From contig CALLKK010000010.1 in the NCBI GenBank assembly GCA_938008435.1, positions 124,001-188,000 on the forward strand: a stretch of DNA of 64,000 nt, written 5' to 3'. The stretch comes from an uncultured Steroidobacter sp. (GTDB lineage: Bacteria; Pseudomonadota; Gammaproteobacteria; Steroidobacterales; Steroidobacteraceae). Made by a program: the position numbers and the translations under genes. This document shows positions 8,082-15,418 of the stretch, piece by piece. Every line of letters begins with the position of its first letter. Position 1 is the first letter of the stretch. The notes beneath the pieces are model-generated. The model searched no databases. It was not told where the DNA came from and saw only the letters and a list, made by a program, of their open reading frames with translations.

Positions 8082-8953
8082 TGGCTGGCGGTCCTTCCCG
8101 AGAGCTGCTTGCGGAGCTTGCCACCCGCCCGGGGCGCGACACGCTGACGAGCACGCTCGTCAAGGGCGCGTTCATCACGGTCTCGCTGCTGTTCCTGGCG
8201 GCGATGCTGTTTGCGCCGCTCATCACGGTGTTCGCCGCCGCGTTCGAGAAGGGCTACGAGGCCTACTTCGAAGCCTTCAAGGACTCCGACACGCTCGCGG
8301 CCATTCGCCTGACACTGACGGTCGCCGCCATCGTCGTGCCCTTGAACACGATCTTCGGCATCGCGGCCGCATGGGCGCTCGGCAAGTTCGAGTTCCGCGG
8401 CAAGAGCATGCTGATCACGCTGATCGATCTGCCGATCGCGGTCTCGCCCGTCATTTCCGGTCTCATCTACGTGCTGCTCTTCGGCACGCAGGGATGGTTC
8501 GGTCTTTGGCTGCAGGAACACGACATCAGCATCATCTATGCGGTGCCGGGCATCGTGCTCGCCACGCTGTTCGTGACCTTCCCTTACGTGGCGCGCGAGC
8601 TGCTGCCGCTCATGCAGCAGCTCGGCAACGACGAAGAAGAAGCAGCGATCACGATGGGCGCCGGCGGCCTCATGACGTTCTTCCACGTGACGCTGCCGAA
8701 GATTCGCTGGGGCCTCGTCTACGGCGTCATCCTGTGTAATGCCCGCGCCATGGGCGAGTTCGGCGCCGTGTCGGTCGTCTCGGGCCACATCCGCGGCCTG
8801 ACGACCACGATGCCGCTGCACGTCGAGATCCTCTACAACGAGTACAATTTCGTCGCCGCCTTCGCCGTGGCCTCGTTGCTCACGCTGCTTGCGGTGGTGA
8901 CGCTCGTCGTCAAGACGCTGGTCGAGTGGCGCACGGGGTACCGCAAACGATGA
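8081..8953 (+). CDS. cysW: Sulfate ABC transporter permease CysW
   Basis: 290 residues, six membrane segments. CysW hallmarks are DLPIAVSPVISGLIYVLLFG, the EAA loop NDEEEAAITMGAGGLMTFFH and ARAMGEFGAVSVVSGHIRG. It pairs with CysT to make the sulfate channel. ATG 8081 overlaps the cysT stop by one base. No terminator is visible in the 120 bp that follow, and a sensor kinase in the same orientation comes next, so read-through from importer to regulator is likely. Confidence 0.96.
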   Translation: MAGGPSRELLAELATRPGRDTLTSTLVKGAFITVSLLFLAAMLFAPLITVFAAAFEKGYEAYFEAFKDSDTLAAIRLTLTVAAIVVPLNTIFGIAAAWALGKFEFRGKSMLITLIDLPIAVSPVISGLIYVLLFGTQGWFGLWLQEHDISIIYAVPGIVLATLFVTFPYVARELLPLMQQLGNDEEEAAITMGAGGLMTFFHVTLPKIRWGLVYGVILCNARAMGEFGAVSVVSGHIRGLTTTMPLHVEILYNEYNFVAAFAVASLLTLLAVVTLVVKTLVEWRTGYRKR

Positions 8954-8990
8954 GCGGCGGTCGCGCCCCTTGAGGTTGCCTGACGGGGAG

Positions 8991-9080
8991 ATGAGCAAAG
9001 TGTGCAGCACGAGCGTCGAACGCGATCTCCCGATCCGAGTTGAGCGACCCGGGCTGCCCAGCGAGTGCGTGCGCGCATGA
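8991..9080 (+). CDS. Mini-ORF A overlapping the sensor kinase start (29 aa)
   Basis: The ATG at 8991 directly follows GGGGAG. The TGA at 9078-9080 overlaps the kinase ATG at 9077. The product contains VERDLPIR. A second mini-ORF in front of the response regulator (11242) contains IERSLPIR. The two DNA segments agree at 18 of 22 positions, and two of the four mismatches are synonymous third-base changes (CTC/CTG for Leu; the Arg codons also differ as CGA/CGG just beyond). That hints at a conserved short peptide, but a duplicated regulatory site would look similar. The ribosome-binding spacing is poor. Confidence 0.35.
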   Translation: MSKVCSTSVERDLPIRVERPGLPSECVRA

Positions 9081-11215
9081 TTCCACGGCTCGACATCGTC
9101 TCGCGCCTGCAGGACCTGATGGATCGCCTGCAGGTCGACATCTCGCGCGCAACCTTGGGCGTGTGGATCGCGATCATCAACGTCGCGATCGTCCTGCTCG
9201 TCGTCGGCGGCATCTCGATCTCCGCGGTCGGACTGCTCCGCGATCTTGCCGATCAACAAGGCAAATCGCGCGTGCAGCTCGCCGGTGCGCTGGCTCGCGA
9301 AGATCTGCGTCGGTTCATGGAGGATGCGCTCACCGAAGCGCGCAGCATCGCCGATCGCCAGACATTCCAGAGACTGCTCACCGACGGCAACACAGCGACG
9401 CTCGAACCCTTCCTGCGCCGTTCGTGCACCTCGGAAATCTTCGCTGCCTGCGCCGTGTTCGAGGGCTCGACGCTCATCGCCAAGGCCGGCGCCGAGCTGC
9501 CGTGGTCCGCGATTGCCACGGCGGCCGAGGAACAAGGCGAACGCTTCATGGCGGTCTCGCCGAGCGCGCCTCATCCCGTGCTGGGCGCCGTGGCGCCGCT
9601 CGGCGGCGATGCGCGGCGGCTATTCGTCGTGCGCCTCATGGACGAGAAGATGAGCGCCCTGCTCTCCGAGCGCGTCGAACACGAGATCCGCATCCTCAAC
9701 TATCTGCGCCTGCTCGAAGATCCGCGCGTCACCGAGTTCACGCGCCTGCATTCGGCGGGCTTGTCCGACGGCCGTTCGGCCGTGATGCGCATCGACGATC
9801 CGGATCTTTATGCCGCGAGCTTCCCGATCTTCGCCTCGACGGGCGAAGCCATCGCACTGCTCGAGGCGCGATTGCCGACGCGCGACATGGACGCGACCGC
9901 CGGCAGCCTCATCCGCCGATTGCTGACTACTGCCATCGTGCTGGCAGCGCTGGCCGTGCTTGCAGGCGTGCTGCTTGGCCAGCAAGTGACGCTGCCCGTC
10001 AGCCGCCTGACGGAAGCGGCCGAACGCTTGGGCGAAGGCGACTTCTCCACGTCGATTCCGGTCGGCGGCACGAAAGAAGTCGGCAAGCTCGGCCGCACGA
10101 TGGAGGACATGCGCAACAACCTCATCGAGATCACCGGCTCGCTCCGGCGCAGCGAAGCGGAAGCGCAAGCGGTGCTGAGCGGTATCGTCGAGGGCGTGTT
10201 CGCGGTCGATCGCTCGCGCGTGATTCGCTATCTCAACCCGCAGGCGGCCCGCTTGCTCGGCGTGGCACCGCACGATGCCATCGGCCGCTTCTGCGGCGAC
10301 GTGCTGCGGCCGTGCCTGGAAACCGGCCAGCGGCCGTGCGAAACGCGTTGCCCGATCCTGCGTGCGCGCGCGGAAGGCAACGCGCAGGCCACCGAATATC
10401 TCGAGCTGCGTAACGGCAGCGCGCGCACGACGGTGGTCACGAGCGCAGCGCCCGTCGACGAATGGCAGGTCCAAGTCATTCGTGACGAAACCGAGCTCGA
10501 GAGCGTGCGCCGTGCGCGCGACTCGGTGCTGGCCAACATCTCGCACGAATTCCGCACTCCGCTCGCCGCGCAGCTCGCCTCGATCGAGCTGTTGCGCGAC
10601 GGCCTGGAGTCGATGCCGAAGGACGAACAGAAAGAGCTCGTGCTGTCGCTCGAACGCGGCACGTTGCGCCTGACGCGCTTGATCGACAATTTGCTCGAGA
10701 GCGTGCGCATCGAGTCCGGTCAGCTCAGCATCCGTCGCCAGAGCGTCGCGCTCGATGAAATCGTCGAGGATGCCAATGCCCTCATCGGCGCGCTGCTCAC
10801 CCAGCGCCGCCAGCGGCTCGTGCTCGAGCTGCCCGAGGATCTGCCGCGCCTCGAAGGCGACGGGCCGCGCCTGACTCAGGTCCTGGTCAACCTGCTCGCG
10901 AACGCGAGCAAGTTCGCGCCCGAAGACAGCGCGATCACCGTCGGAGCAAAGCAAGACGGCGAGCGCATTCTCTTCTGGGTCGAGGACGAAGGTCCCGGTG
11001 TGCCCGAGATCGAAGCAGGATCGATCTTCGAACGTTTTCAGCGCGGCCGCGACGAAGAGCCCGAACCCGGCGGACTCGGCCTGGGGCTGTGGATCGTCAA
11101 GTCCATCGTCGATCGGCACGGCGGCACGATCACCGCCAAGCGCACGAGCGAGAACAAGACGCGGTTCGAGGTGGCGCTGCCGTTGCGCGCCGCGAACGAC
11201 ACCGTGACCGAGTGA
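9077..11215 (+). CDS. Membrane sensor histidine kinase (HAMP-PAS-HisKA-HATPase)
   Basis: 712 residues from ATG 9077 (a GTG 12 nt earlier is also possible). One N-terminal membrane helix (about 30-52), an extracytoplasmic sensor of about 240 residues, and a second helix (about 278-298) lead into HAMP (LPVSRLTEAAERLGEGDF). A PAS domain with a four-Cys cluster (FCGDVLRPCLETGQRPCETRC) follows, then the HisKA box ISHEFRTPLAAQ with phospho-acceptor His 490, and a HATPase with GLGLGLWIVKSIVDRHGG. It phosphorylates the regulator at 11349. Its position behind cysW suggests it senses the importer's substrate or load. The PAS cysteines could bind metal or respond to redox state (inference). Confidence 0.92.
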   Translation: MIPRLDIVSRLQDLMDRLQVDISRATLGVWIAIINVAIVLLVVGGISISAVGLLRDLADQQGKSRVQLAGALAREDLRRFMEDALTEARSIADRQTFQRLLTDGNTATLEPFLRRSCTSEIFAACAVFEGSTLIAKAGAELPWSAIATAAEEQGERFMAVSPSAPHPVLGAVAPLGGDARRLFVVRLMDEKMSALLSERVEHEIRILNYLRLLEDPRVTEFTRLHSAGLSDGRSAVMRIDDPDLYAASFPIFASTGEAIALLEARLPTRDMDATAGSLIRRLLTTAIVLAALAVLAGVLLGQQVTLPVSRLTEAAERLGEGDFSTSIPVGGTKEVGKLGRTMEDMRNNLIEITGSLRRSEAEAQAVLSGIVEGVFAVDRSRVIRYLNPQAARLLGVAPHDAIGRFCGDVLRPCLETGQRPCETRCPILRARAEGNAQATEYLELRNGSARTTVVTSAAPVDEWQVQVIRDETELESVRRARDSVLANISHEFRTPLAAQLASIELLRDGLESMPKDEQKELVLSLERGTLRLTRLIDNLLESVRIESGQLSIRRQSVALDEIVEDANALIGALLTQRRQRLVLELPEDLPRLEGDGPRLTQVLVNLLANASKFAPEDSAITVGAKQDGERILFWVEDEGPGVPEIEAGSIFERFQRGRDEEPEPGGLGLGLWIVKSIVDRHGGTITAKRTSENKTRFEVALPLRAANDTVTE

Positions 11216-11241
11216 CACGGACGTGAGGTCATCGCACAGCC

Positions 11242-11352
11242 ATGTCAGGTCAGATCGCGCGCTTCGCCATCGAACGCTCGCTGCCGATCCGGTGGCGCCG
11301 GTCCGTCATTTCGCCGCTGCGTCATTGCGCCAGCTCACTTGAACGACCATGA
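11242..11352 (+). CDS. Mini-ORF B overlapping the response regulator start (36 aa)
   Basis: The ATG is at 11242 and the TGA (11350-11352) overlaps the regulator ATG at 11349. The product contains IERSLPIR, matching VERDLPIR in mini-ORF A at 8991. Both intergenic regions also carry TGAGGT 12-14 nt before the ATG. This ORF lies in a 133-bp gap between kinase and regulator that otherwise looks empty. It may be a leader peptide, a small regulator or just a duplicated spacer; no family is known. Confidence 0.35.
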   Translation: MSGQIARFAIERSLPIRWRRSVISPLRHCASSLERP

Positions 11353-12023
11353 AGATCCTTACTGCCGACGACGACAAAGACCTGCTCGCGCTGATCGCCT
11401 TTACGCTTTCGCAGGCGGGCTATCTCGTAGTGAAAGCGAGCGACGGCCCGAGCGCGGTACGCGCCTTCGACGCCGAAGCGCCGGATCTCGTCATCCTGGA
11501 CATCAACATGCCGGGCGCGAGCGGCTTTCAGGTGTGCGAGGCCATTCGTTCCAAGTCGCGCGTGCCGGTGATGATGCTGACGGTGCGCGGCGAGGAAGAA
11601 GATCTCGTGCGCGCGCTCGAGCTCGGCGCGGACGATTACCTGACGAAACCGTTCAGCCCGCGCACGCTGCTCGCGCGCGTCAAGGCGCTGCTGCGCCGTG
11701 CCGGCATGGAGAACACCGCGCCGCTGGCCGCGGGGCGCATCACGCTCGACGTCGACGAGCACACCGTACAGGTCGGCTCGGGCTCGCCGGTACGGCTCAC
11801 GAAGCTCGAGCTGCGCCTCTTGCAGATGCTGATCGCAAACGCCGGCCACACGGTGAGCTCGGACCGCCTGCTCATGCAGGTGTGGGGACACAAGGGATCC
11901 GGGGATCGTCAGCTGCTCAAGCAGCTCGTGCATCGACTGCGGCACAAGATCGAGGTCGATCCGGCCAATCCGCAGATCCTGCAAACCGCGCCCGGGGCCG
12001 GCTACAAGTTGGTGGTCGATTGA
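11349..12023 (+). CDS. OmpR/PhoB-family response regulator
   Basis: 224 residues. The receiver (1-120) has the acidic pocket DDD near residue 9, the phospho-acceptor in VILDINMPG, Thr in MMLTVRG and Lys in TKPFSPRTL. The C-terminal winged helix (about 128-222) has LTKLELRLLQMLIANAGHTVSSDRLL and GAGYKLVVD. It is the cognate partner of the kinase upstream. OmpR-type regulators bind tandem direct repeats about 11 bp apart, and such repeats occur upstream of the importer (4176) and of the FAD gene (12446), so these are candidate targets. An imperfect hairpin 28 bp downstream may end the operon. Confidence 0.94.
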   Translation: MKILTADDDKDLLALIAFTLSQAGYLVVKASDGPSAVRAFDAEAPDLVILDINMPGASGFQVCEAIRSKSRVPVMMLTVRGEEEDLVRALELGADDYLTKPFSPRTLLARVKALLRRAGMENTAPLAAGRITLDVDEHTVQVGSGSPVRLTKLELRLLQMLIANAGHTVSSDRLLMQVWGHKGSGDRQLLKQLVHRLRHKIEVDPANPQILQTAPGAGYKLVVD

Positions 12024-12051
12024 TTCGACGCGCAGCGCGGTGAAGTCGGGC

Positions 12052-12072
12052 GCTGCGCCGGCACGGCGCAGC
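12052..12072. terminator. Hairpin between convergent genes, no T-run
   Basis: A perfect 9-bp stem GCTGCGCCG / CGGCGCAGC with a GCA loop, 28 bp after the regulator stop. No T-tract follows on either strand, so if it terminates transcription it is weak or Rho-assisted. Confidence 0.4.
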
Positions 12073-12090
12073 CTCCCGCACACAAACTGG

Positions 12091-12288
12091 TCAGCCCGTC
12101 GTCTTGCCCTTGCCCGCTGCGCCGATCCCGCTCGCAACGCGCCGCCCGTAATCGACCACGCGGGCGAGCTTGCGCTGCCACTTGCCGCGCTGACCGTCGT
12201 ACCACAGGGCATCCGCCTCGCGCCGTTGCGCGCGGATGAATAATGAAGCGCTTGCCGTCGATGCTCCCGCGCTCACGCGACCGTTCAT
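12091..12288 (-). CDS. Small basic protein (65 aa), unknown
   Basis: The start at 12288 is set by a strong GGAGG 7 nt upstream (GGAGGTTGTGTC then ATG). The product is basic (many Arg and Lys), with the middle segment ADALWYDGQRGKWQRKLARV and a Gly/Lys-rich end. No family was recognised. It is convergent with the regulator at 11349 and divergent from the FAD gene. The long intergenic region upstream carries possible 11-bp repeat arrays. A 67-codon frame on the opposite strand lacks a comparable ribosome-binding site, so the minus strand is preferred. Confidence 0.5.
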   Translation of the reverse strand: MNGRVSAGASTASASLFIRAQRREADALWYDGQRGKWQRKLARVVDYGRRVASGIGAAGKGKTTG

Positions 12289-12355
12289 GACACAACCTCC
12301 ATCTCGAGTTGGGCTCATTATTAGCCGCTCGCCGCGCAAAGTCGGTAGCGATTCG

Positions 12356-12383
12356 GTTACGTGTGCGTGAACTATTAGTTGCA
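12356..12383. promoter_or_regulatory. Possible second tandem-repeat operator in the FAD-gene upstream region
   Basis: GTTAC (12356), GTGAA (12367) and GTTGC (12378) recur at exactly 11-bp steps, the same phase as in the element at 12446, which lies 90 bp downstream. The match is weaker and could be chance. It sits nearer the divergent small gene at 12288. Confidence 0.25.
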
Positions 12384-12445
12384 CCGCCCGCTCGGCAACC
12401 CGCGTGACATTTGACGCCGCTGCGCGCATTCGCTGCGCCCATCTC

Positions 12446-12489
12446 GTCACCTGAGCGTTACTTACTTGATACCGACATCCGCCTAGTCT
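12446..12489 (+). promoter_or_regulatory. Putative OmpR/PhoB-type operator and promoter of the FAD gene
   Basis: GTCACCTGAGCG (12446-12457), ATACCG (12469-12474) and TAGTCT (12484-12489) align with the element before the sulfate importer at 4176. About 25 of the first 30 positions match, with one 1-nt gap. Pentamers repeat every 11 bp: GTCAC (12446), GTTAC (12457), GATAC (12468). TAGTCT would be the -10 box. A leader of about 100 nt would then precede the gene. Confidence 0.5.
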
Positions 12490-12594
12490 GTAGGCCTCTC
12501 GGCGCAATTCTCCTCGACAAGCGCGCCGCGACGATCGGCAAACGTCGCTCGCGTCGCGCAACGTGCTCGCGCCGAATGCTCGACGGAGGTGGAT

Positions 12595-13983
12595 TTGACG
12601 ACTTTGTTGCGCACGATAGTCATCGTGGGCGGCGGCTTCTGCGGCGTGACGCTCGCCGCAAACTTGTTGAGACGACCGCCCGACGGTCCGACCCGACTCG
12701 TCCTGATCGAACGCGGCGATGAAGTAGGCCGCGGCGCCGCCTACGCCAAGCGCTCGTTTCCTTACTTGCTCAACGTTCCCGCGAGCCGCATGTCGGCGCG
12801 CTCGAGCGCACCGAGCGAATTCCTCGAGTTCGCGGCGCGCCGCCTTCCGCAAGTCACCGGCGAAGATTTCCTCCCGCGCCCTCTGTACGGCGAGTATCTG
12901 CAGGAGATGCTGCTCGCCGCGGAGCTCAGCGCGCCGCGACACATTCGCTTGGACATTCTGCGCGGCGAAGTCGTCAATGTCCGACGCATCGACCGCAAGC
13001 TGCCGCTGCGCGTCGAGCTGAAGGACGGCCGCGAGCTGACGGCCGACGATGTCGTGCTCGCGCTCGGCAATCCGCCGCCCGCGCATCTGCCGGTTGCCGG
13101 CGACGTGCTCGACCATCCTGCCTACAGCGGCGATCCATGGCGTGACGACGCGCCGTTCGATCGGCAGCAGAACGTGCTCATCATCGGCACGAGCCTGACG
13201 GCCGCCGACGTCATCAACCGCGCTTCGCACGATCCGCTCTTCACGCCGACGCTGCACGCGCTCTCGCGGCATGGCTTGATTCCGCCGCGTCAGACGGCGT
13301 TTCGTCCCGATGCGTTTCGCGGCGACGGCAATGCGCTCCTACGCGCCGCATCGCGCTCGTTGCGCGGCCTGACCCGCGCCGTGCGCATGCTCGCCGACGA
13401 AGCCGAACGCTTGGGCGGCGACTGGCGCGAGGCCGTCACGTTCGTGCGCAACATGGCGCCGACCATCTGGCAGCAGCTACCCGAACGCGATCGCGTCCGC
13501 TTCCTGCGGCACCTGCGCACGCACTGGGAAATTCACCGGCACCGCTTGCCGCCGGAGATCACACACCGTGTCGAAACGCTGCGTCGTCAGAATCGGCTGT
13601 TCGTGCATGCCGGACGCATCTTGAGCATGAAGCCCAAGGACGCTCGCATCGAAGTGACCTGGCGCGGGCGCGGCAGCGACGACGTGAAGTCAATGCTGTT
13701 CGACCGCGTGATCAACTGCACGGGCCCGGATTACGACATCGCACGTTCGCACGATCCGCTGTGGCGCAACCTGTTGCAATGCGGCTTGTGCACGCGCGAT
13801 CCGCTCGGCCTCGGCGTACGCACCGGCCCGAAAGGCGCGCTCATCGACGCCGACGGCTGGCCGGGGCCGCACTTGTTCTATCTCGGCCCGATGTTGCGGG
13901 CCGATCACTGGGAGGCGACGGCCGTCGCCGAGCTTAGGGTTCACGCCGAGCAGCTTGCTGCTGCCTTGATCGAGCGCAGGTGA
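12595..13983 (+). CDS. FAD/NAD(P)-binding protein
   Basis: 462 residues. The N-terminal Rossmann motif is VIVGGGFCGVTLAANLL, and a second nucleotide-binding stretch is NVLIIGTSLTAADVI (near residue 195). This matches the FAD-NAD(P)-binding family related to hydroxylases and thioredoxin-reductase-like proteins, whose substrates are mostly unknown. TTG 12595 is preferred as start because GGAGG lies 5 nt upstream; the GTG at 12589 would sit inside that Shine-Dalgarno. A response regulator follows 29 bp after the stop, so the two are probably one operon. The promoter element at 12446 links it to the sulfate importer. Confidence 0.85.
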   Translation: MTTLLRTIVIVGGGFCGVTLAANLLRRPPDGPTRLVLIERGDEVGRGAAYAKRSFPYLLNVPASRMSARSSAPSEFLEFAARRLPQVTGEDFLPRPLYGEYLQEMLLAAELSAPRHIRLDILRGEVVNVRRIDRKLPLRVELKDGRELTADDVVLALGNPPPAHLPVAGDVLDHPAYSGDPWRDDAPFDRQQNVLIIGTSLTAADVINRASHDPLFTPTLHALSRHGLIPPRQTAFRPDAFRGDGNALLRAASRSLRGLTRAVRMLADEAERLGGDWREAVTFVRNMAPTIWQQLPERDRVRFLRHLRTHWEIHRHRLPPEITHRVETLRRQNRLFVHAGRILSMKPKDARIEVTWRGRGSDDVKSMLFDRVINCTGPDYDIARSHDPLWRNLLQCGLCTRDPLGLGVRTGPKGALIDADGWPGPHLFYLGPMLRADHWEATAVAELRVHAEQLAAALIERR

Positions 13984-14012
13984 TCGGCGGGTCTGCGAGA
14001 ACGCGTCCACGA

Positions 14013-14726
14013 ATGAAGATCTTGATTGCCGGCGAAGACGCGCCGCTTCGTGCTTCCACCGGTTTCTTCCTCAGTCAAGAAGGTTTCGAAATCGTCAGCG
14101 CCTCGAGCTACGAAGAAGCTCTGACGTCGATCAAGCGCGATGCGATCGAGTTTCTGCTGCTCGACATGAACCTGGCCGAGCCCGGTGCATTGCAGCTCTG
14201 CCGCGCAGTGCGGCGCGCTTCGAATGCGCCGATCATGATTCTGGCCGCGCGCGACTCCGAGGATGAGCTCGTCGATGCGCTCGAAGCAGGCGCGGACGAC
14301 TACGTGCGCAAACCCTTCAGCCCGCGCGCGCTCGTCGCCCGCGTGCGCGCGCTCGCACGGCGCGCGCAACCGGCGCGCGTGAGCACGATTGCCGCCGGTC
14401 TGTTGCAGCTCGACCTCGACGAACATGTGCTGCGCATCGGCACGAAGGCGCAAATCCGCCTGACCCCGATGGAGCTCAAGGCGGTGCAGCTCTTGGTGAG
14501 CGCGCCCGGCCGTACCGTGAGCTCAGAAAAGCTTTCTGCGCATCTTTGGGGACACGAAGGTGAGCGTGAGCGCCACACGCTCAAACAGCTGATCTATCGC
14601 TTGCGTGGCAAACTCGACACAGCAGGCGCTGCCGGGTTGCTGCGCACGACGCCCGGCTCGGGATACAAGCTGTTAGTCGAGCACGAAGATCTCGTTGCAC
14701 CTGCCCAACAAGAGTTGTCCAACTGA
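14013..14726 (+). CDS. OmpR/PhoB-family response regulator, orphan
   Basis: 237 residues, start ATG 14013. Receiver: acidic ED near residue 8, phospho-acceptor in LLLDMNLAEPG and Lys in VRKPFSPRAL. The usual Thr/Ser of strand 4 is Ala here (MILAARD), which may change signalling. The winged helix at the C-terminus has LTPMELKAVQLLVSAPGRTVSSEKL and GSGYKLLVE. It resembles the regulator at 11349 in both domains, so the two may be paralogues. No kinase lies beside it, so it may share the kinase at 9077 or be unphosphorylated. It is cotranscribed with the FAD protein. Confidence 0.9.
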   Translation: MKILIAGEDAPLRASTGFFLSQEGFEIVSASSYEEALTSIKRDAIEFLLLDMNLAEPGALQLCRAVRRASNAPIMILAARDSEDELVDALEAGADDYVRKPFSPRALVARVRALARRAQPARVSTIAAGLLQLDLDEHVLRIGTKAQIRLTPMELKAVQLLVSAPGRTVSSEKLSAHLWGHEGERERHTLKQLIYRLRGKLDTAGAAGLLRTTPGSGYKLLVEHEDLVAPAQQELSN

Positions 14727-14800
14727 TACATGCGTTGCGTATCGCACACGTCGGCCGCATCGCTTGCTGCAAACCTGCCGTGTCTGCCTATAAGGGGTTA

Positions 14801-14947
14801 CCTAAATGTTCTCTTCGAGACCATGACGTAACCTTTCGACGACTGACAGCAGACGGGCACGCCTTTACTATTCGATCACGCTGTTCCTCGCATCCCCCTG
14901 AGGACAGTCTACTTGCCCTCCCACGCCGTACGGTGGGAGGGGTTTTT
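14801..14947 (+). ncRNA. Candidate small RNA or leader transcript
   Basis: A 353-bp gap between the orphan regulator and the next small gene holds TTGCTG (14764-14769) and TATAAG (14789-14794), 19 bp apart. A strong intrinsic terminator lies 120-150 nt later at 14916-14947. Together they would produce an RNA of about 147 nt with no convincing ORF. The -35/-10 spacing is wide, and the terminator could instead end the regulator transcript. Confidence 0.3.
14916..14947 (+). terminator. Strong intrinsic terminator
   Basis: Stem CCCTCCCAC (14916-14924) pairs with GTGGGAGGG (14933-14941), closing a short GCCGTACG loop region, and five T follow. It lies 190 bp after the regulator stop and 130 bp before the next gene. 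A related CGGCGTACGGTGG sequence occurs just after it. Confidence 0.8.
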
Positions 14948-15082
14948 AGGCGGCACGGCGTACGGTGGTCGCACGATGCAGCAAGTGCGTTTCACCGCGA
15001 GCGTTGGGAAGGGACTCCGAATGTCGAGGAACTGCGCCACGCACCGTCGCGTCAGACAGGCCCATGCGGAGGTGAGCACGTG

Positions 15083-15325
15083 ATGGTAGAGCCGATCTTC
15101 AACTCAGACCTTTCGATGAGTGCAGCCTCGAGCGAACGTGCCGACTCACATGAGCACTGGCAGGCATGGCAGCACGAGGTTCTCACCGTCATTCGCACCG
15201 ACTTTCGAAATCTGCTCGATGCGGTGGAATTCGACGACATCGATTGGGAAGCTTGGCGCCCGCTCTATGAACAAGGATGCTCGCCAAGAGAGGCGGTGCG
15301 TAACGCATTCGGACGCGTCGCATAA
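15083..15325 (+). CDS. Small acidic protein (80 aa), unknown
   Basis: GGAGGT at 15068-15073 sets the start at ATG 15083 (or the adjacent GTG 15080). The product is acidic and Trp-rich: HEHWQAWQHEVLTVI, then FDDIDWEAWRPLYEQGCSPREAVRNAF. The last segment resembles short helical proteins in which a D-W-x-x-W-x-x-L stretch precedes a small helix. No named family was recognised. It is followed 40 bp later by a strong bidirectional terminator and is probably a single-gene transcript. Confidence 0.7.
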   Translation: MVEPIFNSDLSMSAASSERADSHEHWQAWQHEVLTVIRTDFRNLLDAVEFDDIDWEAWRPLYEQGCSPREAVRNAFGRVA

Positions 15326-15364
15326 CGCGCAAGCGCCAGTAAGCGCGAGACACATAACAAGAAA

Positions 15365-15402
15365 CCCTCCTGCGCCCGTAGAGCGCAGGAGGGTTTTGTT
15401 TT
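15365..15402. terminator. Terminator between convergent genes
   Basis: An 11-bp stem CCCTCCTGCGC / GCGCAGGAGGG with a 7-nt loop, followed by TTTTGTTTT on the plus strand. On the minus strand it is followed by only three T, so it mainly serves the small gene at 15083 and partly the DUF4168 gene. Confidence 0.88.
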
Positions 15403-15418
15403 GATCGGCTCTTTGCGG

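Noticed and set aside
12040..12243. 67-codon plus-strand ORF after the regulator
   Set aside because: No ribosome-binding site, overlaps the better-supported minus-strand gene.
12091..13272. 393-codon minus-strand ORF across the FAD gene
   Set aside because: Antisense shadow; only its last 65 codons have a ribosome-binding site and are annotated.
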